The position numbers and the translations under genes were made by a program. Below are positions 35,190-44,225 of a DNA stretch of 64,000 nt, in pieces (the first letter of the stretch is position 1; every line of letters begins with the position of its first letter). Source of the DNA: Actinopolyspora mzabensis (GTDB lineage Bacteria; Actinomycetota; Actinomycetes; Mycobacteriales; Pseudonocardiaceae); contig NZ_FNFM01000004.1 of the NCBI RefSeq assembly GCF_900101095.1, forward strand, positions 186,001-250,000, read 5' to 3'. The notes beneath the pieces were generated by a model, which did not search any database, was not told where the DNA came from, and worked only from the letters and a program-made list of their open reading frames with translations.

Positions 35190-35392
35190 TCTCCAACAGC
35201 GGTTTCGAGTCTCCGCCCCCGGAGGCGTCTCCAGCCGGTGGACCTCACCGGCGGGGACACCCCGGGGGCTTTCGCGTGGGACGGGAGCCGGTTCTTCGAA
35301 CTCGGAGCTCCTCCCGGGCTGTCGGGTGACCCGGGTGCCGCGGTTTCCGGAAGCCGGGTGCCCTGCGGAACGCTTCGCGGCGGTACCGCCGT

Positions 35393-36205
35393 TCAGGTAT
35401 CCGTCACAGGTTCGGGGGGCGCCTCGACCTCGAGTCGTTCCCGTAGCCAGCTCAGCGTACGGGCCAGCAGTCGGGAGACGTGCATCTGCGAGATGCCGAT
35501 CTGTTCGGCGATCTGGGTCTGCGTCATGGACTTGAAGAAGCGCAGTACCACGATCCGCCGTTCTCGTTCACCCAGTTCGTGCAGCAACGGACGAATCGCT
35601 TCCCGGTTCTCCACCTCGTCGAGTTCGGCGTCCGGGGAGCCGATCGCGTCTCCCAGCGGTATCTCGTCGGTGTCGCTGAGCAGTTCGTCGAGCGAACTGC
35701 TCCGATAGGCGTTTCCCGCTTCCAGCCCCTGGTGCACCTCGTCCCGGCTGATGCCGAGATGCTCCGCGATCTCACTTGGCACGGGTGCTCTGCCCAGCTC
35801 CTGGGACAGTGTCGATATCGCCGAGGAGATGGACAGGTGACGTTCCTGCAGTCGTCGGGGTACCCGTACCGTCCAGCCGGTGTCGCGGAAGTGTCGCCGC
35901 ACCTCGCCCATGATGGTCGGCACCGCGTAGGACAGGAAGTCGACACCCCGCTGTGGGTCGAACCTGTCCACCGCGTTGATCAGGCCGAGCGTGGCGACCT
36001 GGATGAGGTCCTCCTGGGACTCACCCCGGTTGCTGAATCTCCGCGCGATGTGCTGTGCGATGGGGAGATGCGCCGTGACCAGCTTGTCTCGCAGCTCCGC
36101 ACGACGCCGATCCTCGTTGTCCAGGTCCGCGAACTCGACGAATAGCGGGGCCAGCTCCTCGTAGTCCTGGCCTCGGTAGGCGTGTTCGGAGTCCGCCTGC
36201 GTCAC
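35393..36205 (-). CDS. sigF: RNA polymerase sigma factor SigF (SigB/SigF family)
   Basis: Alternative sigma factor of general stress or sporulation type, 270 residues. Region 2 contains VTAHLPIAQHIARRFSNRGESQEDLIQVATLGLINAVDRFDPQRGVDFLSYAVPTIMGEVRRHFRD; region 3 LSQELGRAPVPSEIAEHLGISRDEV; region 4 ERERRIVVLRFFKSMTQTQIAEQIGISQMHVSRLLARTL. No extracytoplasmic-function features. GTG 36205 overlaps the anti-sigma stop (GTGA), so the two are coupled. A SigF-type promoter lies ahead of the pair, predicting positive autoregulation. Confidence 0.95.
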   Translation of the reverse strand: MTQADSEHAYRGQDYEELAPLFVEFADLDNEDRRRAELRDKLVTAHLPIAQHIARRFSNRGESQEDLIQVATLGLINAVDRFDPQRGVDFLSYAVPTIMGEVRRHFRDTGWTVRVPRRLQERHLSISSAISTLSQELGRAPVPSEIAEHLGISRDEVHQGLEAGNAYRSSSLDELLSDTDEIPLGDAIGSPDAELDEVENREAIRPLLHELGERERRIVVLRFFKSMTQTQIAEQIGISQMHVSRLLARTLSWLRERLEVEAPPEPVTDT

Positions 36206-36678
36206 TCGTGGACCATCCGTCCCTTACTCAGCTCGATCCGCACGACATGCCCGTCGTCGCGGCTGTCGGATTCCTGAACCGAGGATGCCACGGTGTCGGT
36301 AAGCGCGCCGAGTACGCGCCAACTGAACGTGTTCTTGCGCGGGCCGGACGGATCGGTGCTGGTCACCTCCGCCGTGAACTCCAGTCTGTCGTCCTCGGTT
36401 CGGAACCTGCCCAACAGCTGACTCCGCTCGGCGGCGAGACGTACCAGCGACGAGCAGGCCTCGTCCACGGCCAGCCGCAGATCCGCGATGGTGTCGACGT
36501 CGAAATCGGCACGCATGGCGAGATCACCTGCCACGGCGCGCATGACGGGCAACTGCGTCGCGGCCGCGGCCACTCGAACTTCGACCACCCGGGATTCGTC
36601 ACCCGCCTCGGCGGATTCGATGTGCTGTGCGGCGTCTTCCGGTGATGCCCGATTCCGATCCGGATGGGATGCTGACAC
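36202..36678 (-). CDS. rsbW: anti-sigma F factor, RsbW/UsfX-type ATPase domain
   Basis: Serine-kinase-like anti-sigma factor of 158 residues that would hold SigF inactive. The GHKL ATP-binding fold is shown by RVAAAATQLPVMRAVAGDLAMRADFD, then the N-box DTIADLRLAVDEACSSLV; the later G-boxes are partly eroded, as often in this class. An anti-anti-sigma protein is not adjacent. GTG 36678 follows GAGGAG at five or six bases. Order rsbW-sigF with four-base overlap matches usfX-sigF of mycobacteria. Confidence 0.9.
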   Translation of the reverse strand: MSASHPDRNRASPEDAAQHIESAEAGDESRVVEVRVAAAATQLPVMRAVAGDLAMRADFDVDTIADLRLAVDEACSSLVRLAAERSQLLGRFRTEDDRLEFTAEVTSTDPSGPRKNTFSWRVLGALTDTVASSVQESDSRDDGHVVRIELSKGRMVHE

Positions 36679-36842
36679 GCGGACTCCTCGTTCCAACCTC
36701 ATGCGAGACCACCGCACATCGAATCAAAGGGGGGAAACCGTCCGTCACCTCGGGGGGTGGCTCGCCCCGGCGGGACAGCCGGTTGCCGCACACTTCGGGT
36801 GCGCGGTGATGTCGAACGGACCTGAACACTCATAGCCGCCTC

Positions 36843-36868
36843 ATACCCGGTAACGGAACGGGACAAAC
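36843..36868 (-). promoter_or_regulatory. SigF-type promoter of rsbW-sigF
   Basis: Read on the minus strand: GTTT (36868-36865), 16 bases, GGGTAT (36848-36843). This matches the actinobacterial SigF consensus GTTT-N15-17-GGGTAT exactly. Transcription would start near 36836, giving a leader of about 160 bases before rsbW. Confidence 0.8.
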
Positions 36869-36977
36869 GGATGTCCCACCTGTCGGGGACGCGCAAGTCC
36901 GCCGCGGCGCCCGCGGAGTGGCCCGGCGGAGTCGACCGCGGGCGCATTCGGACGAGGCGGGTGCGTTCGGACAACAA

Positions 36978-37028
36978 GTGGGGGAACCGCCGCGGGGCGA
37001 TCGGTGATCACCGCGGCGGTTCCCCCAC
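36978..37028 (-). terminator. terminator of dsbA-like/VKOR operon
   Basis: GTGGGGGAACCGCCGCGG (36978-36995) and CCGCGGCGGTTCCCCCAC (37011-37028) pair perfectly over 18 bases; the 15-base loop can itself form a small GATC/GATC stem. Lies 53 bases after the VKOR stop. Confidence 0.78.
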
Positions 37029-37080
37029 GAGGTGTTCGAGCGATCCGGTGAGTCCGTTCTCGCGGAGAGCCGGCGCGTAG

Positions 37081-37728
37081 CTACACCAGCGTGCTCCAGT
37101 AGCTCCAGAAAGCTTGCAGGATCATCCCGACGATTACCAGGTACCACAGCACCAGTACCACGCTGTGTACCTTGCTCACCGCTGTGACCGCCGGTTTTGT
37201 CGGTCCCGCGGGGATGTGACCGTTCCCCAGGTTGTGCAGCGTGGTGTACCAGAAGACGGCTATGGTCACCACCCAGACGACCATGCAATACGGGCACAAC
37301 GCCTGGATCTCGTACAGGCTCTGCCAGATCAGCCAGTGCACGAAGGCCACGCCGAAGATCGTGCCGAGCTGCATTCCGATCCGGTACCAGCGCGGTGGGC
37401 GGAAGCCGGCCAGCATGACGACACCGGTGGTGGTCACGATCGCGAACGCGGCTACCCCGATCAACGGATTGGGGAAGCCGAACGCCTTCGCCTGATCGCT
37501 TTCCATGACCGAGCCACAGGAAACGATCGGATTGATGCTGCAGCTGGTCACGTAGTTCGGATTGATCAGGCTGAGATACTCCTCGACGCTGAGTGCGAAG
37601 GCGGCGAGGAACCCGAGGCCGCCTCCGATCAGGTAGAGCCAGCTCAGCCCCCTGTCGAACGGTGTCCGGTCGGGTTGGGGCGGGACGGAGGAGTCGTCGT
37701 GTGTGTTCGGTTCGGCGGTCGCGGTCAC
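37081..37728 (-). CDS. vitamin K epoxide reductase (VKOR) homologue
   Basis: Integral membrane enzyme that reoxidises a DsbA-like protein using quinone, replacing DsbB in actinobacteria. The 215-residue protein has about five membrane helices. The loop cysteine pair is C63 and C71 (TSCSINPIVSCGSV), and the active-site pair is C145-P-Y-C148. The start codon overlaps the stop of the upstream DsbA-like gene (ATGA), making a coupled oxidase pair for disulfide formation in exported proteins. Confidence 0.93.
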   Translation of the reverse strand: MTATAEPNTHDDSSVPPQPDRTPFDRGLSWLYLIGGGLGFLAAFALSVEEYLSLINPNYVTSCSINPIVSCGSVMESDQAKAFGFPNPLIGVAAFAIVTTTGVVMLAGFRPPRWYRIGMQLGTIFGVAFVHWLIWQSLYEIQALCPYCMVVWVVTIAVFWYTTLHNLGNGHIPAGPTKPAVTAVSKVHSVVLVLWYLVIVGMILQAFWSYWSTLV

Positions 37729-38459
37729 TTGGCCAACGCTCCGTCGAGCTTGTCACGCAGGTGCTGCAGCGGTGTTCCTCCCTGGGAGAACTGGACCTTC
37801 TCGCCGTTCAGGAAGAACGTCGGTGTGCTGGTCACCCCGGCTTTCTGGCCGTCGGCGAGACCCTGGTCGACACGCTGCTGGACCTTGTCGGAGTTCATGT
37901 CCTCGCGGAACTGCTCGGTGTCCAGGCCGATCTGCTCGGCGAACTTCGTGAACTGCTGCTGTGCGCGCTGCTCGTCACTGCTGACACCGCCGCCGTCCGC
38001 GGGTGTGGCCCAGGAGGAGTAGTTGTCGAACAACTTGTGGTACATCGGCTGGAACTTGTCCTGCATGGCGGCCGCTTCGGCCGCCTTCGCGGCGGGCACC
38101 GCCAGTGGGTGCATGTCCAGCGGGTTGTTCCGAACCACGAAATTGATCTTGCCCTCGTACTCCTTCTCCAGCTCGCTGGTGACGTTCTGGTAGAAGTTGT
38201 GGCAGGCGGGGCACTGGTAGTCCACGAACTCGACCAGCGTGGGAGCGCCCTGTCCCGCTTCGACGACCTGGTGGCTGCCCTGGGGGTGCAGTACGGAGGC
38301 GGCGACCTTGTTCGAGGACGCCCCGTCGGTCTGGTTGCCCCCTCCGAAGATCATCACTCCACCGATGACTGCTACCGCGACGACCAGCACGATCGCGGTC
38401 AGGATGATATTGGTCGAAGCCCCGCTGCGCTTCGCCATCGGATTGGTTGTCTTGGGCAT
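37725..38459 (-). CDS. membrane-anchored DsbA-like thioredoxin-fold oxidase
   Basis: Extracytoplasmic thiol oxidase, 244 residues. Residues 16-40 are a signal-anchor (IILTAIVLVVAVAVIGGVMIF). The active site is C83-P-A-C86 (EFVDYQCPACHNFY), and the cis-proline is in TSTPTFFLNG. The helical insert covers about 120-190. ATG 38459 begins a short polar N-tail. It shares a transcript with VKOR. The 16-base element at 38532-38547 before it also stands before the LuxR-type gene at 8364. Confidence 0.92.
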   Translation of the reverse strand: MPKTTNPMAKRSGASTNIILTAIVLVVAVAVIGGVMIFGGGNQTDGASSNKVAASVLHPQGSHQVVEAGQGAPTLVEFVDYQCPACHNFYQNVTSELEKEYEGKINFVVRNNPLDMHPLAVPAAKAAEAAAMQDKFQPMYHKLFDNYSSWATPADGGGVSSDEQRAQQQFTKFAEQIGLDTEQFREDMNSDKVQQRVDQGLADGQKAGVTSTPTFFLNGEKVQFSQGGTPLQHLRDKLDGALAK

Positions 38460-38840
38460 CGGCCTGCTACACCTTCGACGGTCGGTTTCCGCGCGAGCGT
38501 ACTCGCGCACGGACGTTGGTTGAGTTTCCCCTACTCACACGATCGTGGAATGCACCGGGGTGCGTGATATCACCCCTGTGTTCGGGAAACCGTGCGCTGG
38601 CAGGTATTCGCCACCATCATGCCTGTATTGTCACTCTGACGGTGGTGAAGTATGGGTGAATTGCCCTACGCTCCGTGGTTTACGCCGCCTTGCTCCCCGC
38701 GGTGCAGGCGATGAATCGGTGCGCGGCGCCGCCCAGGGTGACCGTGACCCCGGTGCGGGACGCGCACTCCCGCCCGTCGGGTACCTGGAACTCCGCGCGC
38801 CGCGGACGCGCCCCTCGCCGGTTCGGTCACGGCCGCGCGG
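38460..38840. other. intergenic region dsbA-like / GntR gene
   Basis: 381 bases. The right half is an open but arginine-rich frame in several registers and I see no gene in it. The left part must hold the dsbA-like promoter and the 16-base element at 38532-38547. No hairpin terminator for the GntR gene was found. Confidence 0.45.
38532..38547 (-). promoter_or_regulatory. 16-base element shared with LuxR-type gene
   Basis: Minus strand CACGATCGTGTGAGTA, matching CACGTTCGTGTGAGTA at 8459-8444 in 15 of 16 bases. Both stand 73-80 bases before the start of a minus-strand gene. The left ten bases (CACGATCGTG) are a palindrome here; at the other site the palindrome is longer. Confidence 0.45.
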
Positions 38841-39527
38841 TCACTGTCGGTCCGGCCAGGCATTCCGGGCGTCGAGGTGCTCTATCAGCAGGCGTCCGAG
38901 CGTGCGGAGGTGCTCCCGCGTCGTTTCCTCGGCGGCTGTTGGCTCGCCGTTCTCCAGCGCCCGCAACACCGCGTCGTGGTCCCGGACACATGCCCGTGGC
39001 CATCCGGCGGCCGCAAGGGACTGTTCCCGTGGCGCGTAGCGACTCGCCAGTTCGAAGAACCACGCGAGCTTGCGCGCCCCGGAAGCCTTGCCGAGTTCCC
39101 GGTGGAACCGGATGAGCAACTCGGTGGCCGTGGCGCCGTCGCCGAGCTCGTGGACCCGGGCCAGCTCGCGCTGCAGTTCTCGCAGCTCCCGCAGCCGCTC
39201 CCCGGTGATCCGGCTGGCACAGCGTCCGGCGAGTCCGCCCGCGAGCAGAGCGCGCAACTCGAAGATGTCCTCGAGATCCTGCCTGCTCGGTGGTGCCACC
39301 GCGAATCCCTGGCGCGGTTCCAGCTCCACGAAGCCTTCCGCGGAGAGGGCTATCAGCGCCTCGCGGACCGGGGTCACGCTTATCCCCAGGTCCTCGGCGA
39401 GCTGGTCCAGCCGCAGGTACTCCCCCTCCGGAACCTGACCGGTGATGATCTGCTCACGGATGTGTACCGCGACCTCCTCAGGCAGTTGGGGTCTGCGCCC
39501 GTGTGGTGGTGATCCGGATGCGGCCAT
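38841..39527 (-). CDS. GntR-family regulator (FCD domain)
   Basis: A 228-residue regulator. The winged helix (residues 15-80) shows IREQIITGQVPEGEYLRLDQLAEDLGISVTPVREALIALSAEGFVELEPRQGFAVA. The FCD helical domain (90-220) has ELRALLAGGLAGRCASR and LIRFHRELGKASGARKL and a DHDAVLRALENGE motif. Divergent from the PucR-type regulator, 274 bases away. Target operon is not evident. Confidence 0.88.
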   Translation of the reverse strand: MAASGSPPHGRRPQLPEEVAVHIREQIITGQVPEGEYLRLDQLAEDLGISVTPVREALIALSAEGFVELEPRQGFAVAPPSRQDLEDIFELRALLAGGLAGRCASRITGERLRELRELQRELARVHELGDGATATELLIRFHRELGKASGARKLAWFFELASRYAPREQSLAAAGWPRACVRDHDAVLRALENGEPTAAEETTREHLRTLGRLLIEHLDARNAWPDRQ

Positions 39528-39801
39528 CGAACTCCCGATCGTCGCGCGGGTGTGGCATCGATTGCGGTTGCCCGTGCCACCGGGACTCGGCCCGAACAGG
39601 GGGCGGACCGAATTGTCGGGGAATGTGGCGTTGCGCGCATCGTGTGACGGCCGCGAACGGCCCCGTGCCGCCGTGGTGCAAGCAGCCGGGGGCCGTTCCG
39701 GCGGGCAACAAAGCTGTGCGCTGCTGAATTCCGGCCGAAACCCTTTCGCTGTCCTTGTGGGGCCAGCTCGTGGTCGCCATTACGGCGTATCGTCTGGAAG
39801 C

Positions 39802-41049
39802 GTGGTGGCTGATCCCTTCACAGGTGGCGTCCACGGGGAACTGACCCACAATCTCCCCGAGGGACGCGCTGAGCAGATTACGCGTTCGCTGGCCGAGAAA
39901 CGCCTCGACGACGTTCCCGGGCTCGCGCAACGGCTCATGGACGCGATATTCACTGACAATCCGGAATGGACCGATTACCGTCCGGTTCCCCGGGAGGACC
40001 TGTGGGAGGGGTGCGCCAACTATCTGGCCCGAGCGCTGCACGTGCTGAGCGGACGTGTGCCCCGCAGCGAGGACGACTCGGTGGCCTCGGCCATCGGCAG
40101 GCGACGGGCCGAACAGGGGGTCCCGCTCGAGGTGATGCTGCGGACCTTTCGGATCGGCGGTCGGATTCTCTGGGAGGCACTGGTCGAACAGGCCCACACC
40201 GACAAGGTCGATCCGGACGCCGTTCTCGGCGGGGCCACCACGATGTGGACCGTGATCGACGCGCTCTCCTCGGCGCTGTCCACCTCCTACCGCAACACCG
40301 AACTGGAGCAGCTGCGCAACGACGACCAACGAAGGCACGCCCTGGTGGAGGACCTGCTCAGCGGGCGGGCACGCGACACCGCCTTCGCGCAGCGAACCGC
40401 CAAGGAACTCGACCTGCCCACCTCCGGCCCCTACGTCGTGGTGGTGGCCGAGATGATTTCCGACGGCAGTTTCGCGCTGCGCGGTCAGCAGGCCGCGCTC
40501 GCCGCGTTGCACATCCGCTCCGTCTGGCAGGTCCGGGCGGACACCCTGGTGGGGCTGATCGCGCTGGAACAGCACGACGAGTCGAGCGCGCTGGCGGCCC
40601 TGCGGCAGCTCGTCAGGGGGCGAGCCGCGGCTTCTCCGCTGGTCATCGGCCTCGCAGAGACGGGCATGGCTCACGAACTCGCCCTCACGGCGCTGGGAAC
40701 GTCACAACGCGGGGCCGTCGAACTCGTCTCGCTGCAGCAACGCTATCCGGAAGCTCTGCTCGTCCAGTCGCCCGATCTCGCACGGCGGCTGCTCGAGGAC
40801 CAGTTCGGGGAGATTCTCGCGTTGCAGCCCAAGGAGCGGGACATGCTGTTGGAGACCCTGGCCGCATGGCTGGAGGAGAACTGCTCCACGGCCAATGCCG
40901 CCGTTCGTCTGCACTGCCACCGCAACACGGTGTTGAACCGGTTGCACCGGATCACGACGCTCATCGGCAGGCCGCTGCACGGTCGTGACTCGTACGTGGC
41001 CCTGTCGCTGGCGCTGTCCGCACTGCGGATGGGTGGCAACGACCGCTGA
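39802..41049 (+). CDS. PucR/CdaR-type transcriptional regulator
   Basis: A 415-residue regulator. The N-terminal half (about 20-150) resembles the RsbR/GGDEF-like sensor found in such proteins, with EQITRSLAEKRLDDVPGLAQRLMDAIF. The C-terminus is the PucR helix-turn-helix: LLETLAAWLEENCSTANAAVRLHCHRNTVLNRLHRITTLIGRPL. It lies 274 bases before the 2-oxoacid dehydrogenase genes in the same orientation and probably controls them; that is inference. Two adjacent GTG codons (39802, 39805) are possible starts after GGAAG. Confidence 0.88.
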   Translation: MVADPFTGGVHGELTHNLPEGRAEQITRSLAEKRLDDVPGLAQRLMDAIFTDNPEWTDYRPVPREDLWEGCANYLARALHVLSGRVPRSEDDSVASAIGRRRAEQGVPLEVMLRTFRIGGRILWEALVEQAHTDKVDPDAVLGGATTMWTVIDALSSALSTSYRNTELEQLRNDDQRRHALVEDLLSGRARDTAFAQRTAKELDLPTSGPYVVVVAEMISDGSFALRGQQAALAALHIRSVWQVRADTLVGLIALEQHDESSALAALRQLVRGRAAASPLVIGLAETGMAHELALTALGTSQRGAVELVSLQQRYPEALLVQSPDLARRLLEDQFGEILALQPKERDMLLETLAAWLEENCSTANAAVRLHCHRNTVLNRLHRITTLIGRPLHGRDSYVALSLALSALRMGGNDR

Positions 41050-41198
41050 CGGAACAGGCGCGGCGGTTGTCGTCAACCGATGTCGCGAACAAATTGCCGC
41101 GTTTTTTACGTCTCGTTCGGCATCGTTCGTTTTCTGTTCGTGACCTCGCTCGCACAACGGCCAAATTTTCACTATACGTGTTCAATTGTGTTTCAAAT

Positions 41199-41239
41199 GT
41201 CACTGAATAGTGGGGCAGATGTGCGAGTTGCACAGTGAC
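41199..41239. promoter_or_regulatory. possible promoter and inverted repeat before lpdA
   Basis: GTCACTG (41199-41205) and CAGTGAC (41233-41239) form an inverted repeat. TTGTGT (41186-41191) and TAGTGG (41208-41213), spaced by 16, could be the promoter. The repeat would straddle the start site and is a candidate site for the PucR-type regulator. Weak evidence. Confidence 0.35.
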
Positions 41240-41323
41240 TGAGGGTCAACTCTGGGCGTAGCGGCATGGCGCCGTCGTGGTCCCGGTCACGACACTCGAG
41301 ATGCGACAGTTCGAGGCTTCTCG

Positions 41324-42814
41324 GTGGGTGCACGAGCAAAAAAGCACAGCGAAGTGCAGGAATTCGACCTCCTGGTGGTGGGCGGCGGCCCCGGTGGCTA
41401 CGTCGCGGCGATCCGTGCGGCGCAGCGCGGTCTGTCGGTCGGCCTGGTGGAGAAGGAGAAAGCGGGCGGTGTGTGCCTGAACTGGGGCTGCATCCCGACG
41501 AAGGCGATGCTGCGCTCCGCCGAGGTCTACGAGACGGTGCTGCATTCCGCCGATTTCGGAGTGCACGCCGAGAACGTGACGCTGGACTTCCCGGCGGTGG
41601 CACGTCGTAAGGACGGGGTCGTCAAGAACCTCACCGACGGGGTGGCCGGGCTGCTCAAGGCCAACGGTGTGACCGTCATCGACGGCCACGCGCGGTTCAC
41701 CGGCTCCAACACCGTGGATGTTCATCCCAACGGGGATTCCCCGCTCGGCGAAGGCGGCCCGCGTTACGCGGCCGAACCCGCGGGTGGCCAGGCCGTGGAA
41801 CGCGTGACCGGTCGCGACGTACTCATCGCGACCGGCTCGGTGCCCGCGCGGTTGCCCGTTCCGGGCTCCGAGCTTCCGGGAGTGATCACTTCCGACGGGG
41901 CCTTCGGGCTGGAGGAGGTCCCCAAGCGCATCGCCGTGGTCGGCGGAAGTGCCGTGGGTGCTGAGTGGGCGAGCATGTTCGCCACCTTCGGCAGCGAGGT
42001 CACCGTGGTGGAGATGGCTCCCAGCCTGGTTCCGATCGAGGACGCCGAGGTCGGCAAGGCGCTCGGGCGTTCCATGAAGAAGAGCGGGATACGGGTCCTC
42101 ACCGAATCCACGGTCTCTTCCATCGAACAGGCCGACGGACACCTGCGGGTGCACGTGGACGGTTCCGACACGCAACAGCTCGACGTCGACGTGGTCCTCA
42201 TGGGAGTGGGGCGCAAGCCCAACACCGCCTCGCTCGGGCTCGACGCCGCCGGCGTGGCCACCGACGAACGTGGCTTCGTGGCGGTCGACGACAAACTGCG
42301 TACCAATGTCGAGCACGTCTACGCGATCGGGGACGTCACCGGCAAGGCACTGCTGGCGCACGTCGCCTCGCACCAGGGCGTGGTCGCCGTCGACACCATC
42401 GCGGGGCACGAGGCCCACATCGACTACGGCGTCGTTCCGGCCGCTACGTTCACCCACCCGGAGATCGCCAGCGTCGGTCTCACCGAAGCCGGCGCAACGG
42501 AACGCGGCCACGACGTCGTCACGAGCCGCTTCCCCTTCGCGGCCCTGGGCAGGTCCAAGACCACCGGGGACGAGGAAGGATTCATGAAGATCGTGGCGGG
42601 CAGTAAGCACGGCGAGATCCTCGGTGTACACGTCATAGGCCCGTCCGCGAGTGATCTGATCACCGAGGGAACGCTGGCCATCAGTCTCGAAGCCACCCTC
42701 GACGAGCTGGCCGACACGATCCACGCTCACCCGACGCTGGGCGAGATCGGAATGGAATCCGCCATGTCGGCACTGGGGTTGCCCCTGCACACCGCGCCGC
42801 CGCGCCGGCGCTGA
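41324..42814 (+). CDS. lpdA: dihydrolipoyl dehydrogenase (E3)
   Basis: FAD disulfide oxidoreductase that reoxidises dihydrolipoyl groups of 2-oxoacid dehydrogenases. The 496-residue protein shows LLVVGGGPGGYVAAIRAAQ, redox pair C51-LNWG-C56, the NAD site IAVVGGSAVGAEWASMFATFG, YAIGDVTGKALLAHVASHQG, and HAHPTLGEIGMES with the catalytic HxxxxxE. GTG 41324 follows GAGG at eight bases; a shorter start at 41354 (GTG) is possible. An insert of about 25 residues near 125-150 is unusual for E3 and may lengthen a surface loop. Confidence 0.95.
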   Translation: MGARAKKHSEVQEFDLLVVGGGPGGYVAAIRAAQRGLSVGLVEKEKAGGVCLNWGCIPTKAMLRSAEVYETVLHSADFGVHAENVTLDFPAVARRKDGVVKNLTDGVAGLLKANGVTVIDGHARFTGSNTVDVHPNGDSPLGEGGPRYAAEPAGGQAVERVTGRDVLIATGSVPARLPVPGSELPGVITSDGAFGLEEVPKRIAVVGGSAVGAEWASMFATFGSEVTVVEMAPSLVPIEDAEVGKALGRSMKKSGIRVLTESTVSSIEQADGHLRVHVDGSDTQQLDVDVVLMGVGRKPNTASLGLDAAGVATDERGFVAVDDKLRTNVEHVYAIGDVTGKALLAHVASHQGVVAVDTIAGHEAHIDYGVVPAATFTHPEIASVGLTEAGATERGHDVVTSRFPFAALGRSKTTGDEEGFMKIVAGSKHGEILGVHVIGPSASDLITEGTLAISLEATLDELADTIHAHPTLGEIGMESAMSALGLPLHTAPPRRR

Positions 42815-42963
42815 ACCGCGGCGCTCTCGGAAGCGGTCCCGTCCCGGACGACTGGGACGCGACCTTCGATCAGGACATCGGCGTCCGACCGTCATCGCCA
42901 CGAACCGCGTTGTTCGGCCCGAAGTGGCGCCGCAACACACCCACTCGAAAAAGGGGATCTCTC

Positions 42964-44085
42964 ATGGCGGAGACCGCTACCCGCAGCAAGTCGGCAACCT
43001 CCGGCTCGAAGGGCCGTCGGAGCGGAACTCGTTCCGGTGGCAACCGGGTGCAGCAGCGTCAGGAGAACACCGCGCTGGCATCCGAGTCCCCGGAGGCGCT
43101 GCGGGACTACTTCCGGCAGATGAGCCTCGTCCGGCGTTTCGAGGAACGCGCGGCGCAGGGCTACACCCAGGCCAAGATCGGTGGCTACTGTCACCTCAAC
43201 CTGGGGGAGGAGGCCACCGTGGTCGGGCTGATGAGCGCGCTGCGCCGGTCCGACTACCTGTTCACCAACTACCGCGAGCACGGTTACGCCCTCGCCAAGG
43301 GGATCGAACCGGGCAAGGTGATGGCCGAGCTCTACGGCCGCACCACCGGCACCTCCAAGGGGCTGGGCGGCTCCATGCACATGTTCGACACCGAGGTCGG
43401 GTTGCTCGGTGGTTACGGGATCGTCGGTGGCCAGATCCCGTTGGCCACCGGAGCCGCCCTCGCCATCGACTACCGTGGTGGCGACGAGGTCGTGCTCTGC
43501 CAGATGGGTGATGGCACCACCAATATCGGCGCGTTCCACGAGTCGATGAACATCGCCGCGCTGTGGAACCTGCCCGTGGTCTTCGTGGTGGTCAACAACT
43601 ATCTCGGCATGGGAACCACGGTGGACATGTCCTCCGCGGAGTCCGAGCTGTACAAGCGGGCGGTCGCCTACCGGATGCACGGGGAACGCGTCGACGGCAA
43701 CGACGTGGTGGCCGTGCGGGAAGCCGCGGGGCGACTGGTCGAGCACGCCAGGAAAACCGGGCAGCCCGCGATGCTGGAGGCGGTCAGCCACCGGATGAAG
43801 GGCCATTCGGTGGTCGACCCCGCCAAGTACCGCAGTCCCGAGGACGCCGAGGCGGCGCGCGAGGCCGATCCGGTCGCCGCGTTCCGCTCGCAGCTGATCT
43901 CGGCGGGTGTGCTCGACGAGGACGGTGCCGCCGAGATCGAGCGCACCGTACAGGCCGATGTCGACGCGGCCGTCGCCTTCGCCGACGACAGCCCGCACCC
44001 CGACCCGGCCACCCTGTTCGACTACACCTACGCCACCCCGGTCGCCAACGACTCTCGGAGGCTGCCTGCCGATCCCGTCTTCTGA
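42964..44085 (+). CDS. pdhA: pyruvate dehydrogenase E1 component, alpha subunit
   Basis: Thiamine-diphosphate subunit of the heterotetrameric E1, 373 residues. After a 40-residue basic, low-complexity N-tail come EALRDYFRQMSLVRRFEERA, GYCHLNLGEEATVVGLM, GGSMHMFDTEVGLLGGYGIVGGQIPLATGAA and the ThDP motif GDGTTNIGAFHESMNIAALWNLPVVFVVVNN. The pattern GSMHMFD fits pyruvate rather than branched-chain oxoacids. ATG 42964 follows AGGGG. Most actinobacteria rely on homodimeric AceE, so a PdhA/PdhB form is notable but not unique. Confidence 0.93.
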   Translation: MAETATRSKSATSGSKGRRSGTRSGGNRVQQRQENTALASESPEALRDYFRQMSLVRRFEERAAQGYTQAKIGGYCHLNLGEEATVVGLMSALRRSDYLFTNYREHGYALAKGIEPGKVMAELYGRTTGTSKGLGGSMHMFDTEVGLLGGYGIVGGQIPLATGAALAIDYRGGDEVVLCQMGDGTTNIGAFHESMNIAALWNLPVVFVVVNNYLGMGTTVDMSSAESELYKRAVAYRMHGERVDGNDVVAVREAAGRLVEHARKTGQPAMLEAVSHRMKGHSVVDPAKYRSPEDAEAAREADPVAAFRSQLISAGVLDEDGAAEIERTVQADVDAAVAFADDSPHPDPATLFDYTYATPVANDSRRLPADPVF

Positions 44086-44225
44086 CGGGAACCGCTCCCG
44101 ACTCCCGCGACCGAACTCGCCGTTGACGAGCATCGCGGGAGGGATCCGTCGAACCACACCCCGCCACGAGGCGCCGGGGCCGCGCTCGCGGCCCCACGGC
44201 GCGACCACGTCCAGGAGATACACCG

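Larger units (their letters stand above)
36679..37080. other. region between rsbW-sigF promoter and VKOR terminator
   Basis: 402 bases with no gene. From left to right: untranslated leader of rsbW, the SigF-type promoter at 36843-36868, and the terminator of the dsbA-like/VKOR transcript at 36978-37028. Confidence 0.6.

Noticed and set aside
38666-39115. Short frames on both strands between the dsbA-like and GntR genes
   Set aside because: Arginine- and proline-rich translations typical of non-coding GC-rich DNA, no ribosome sites.
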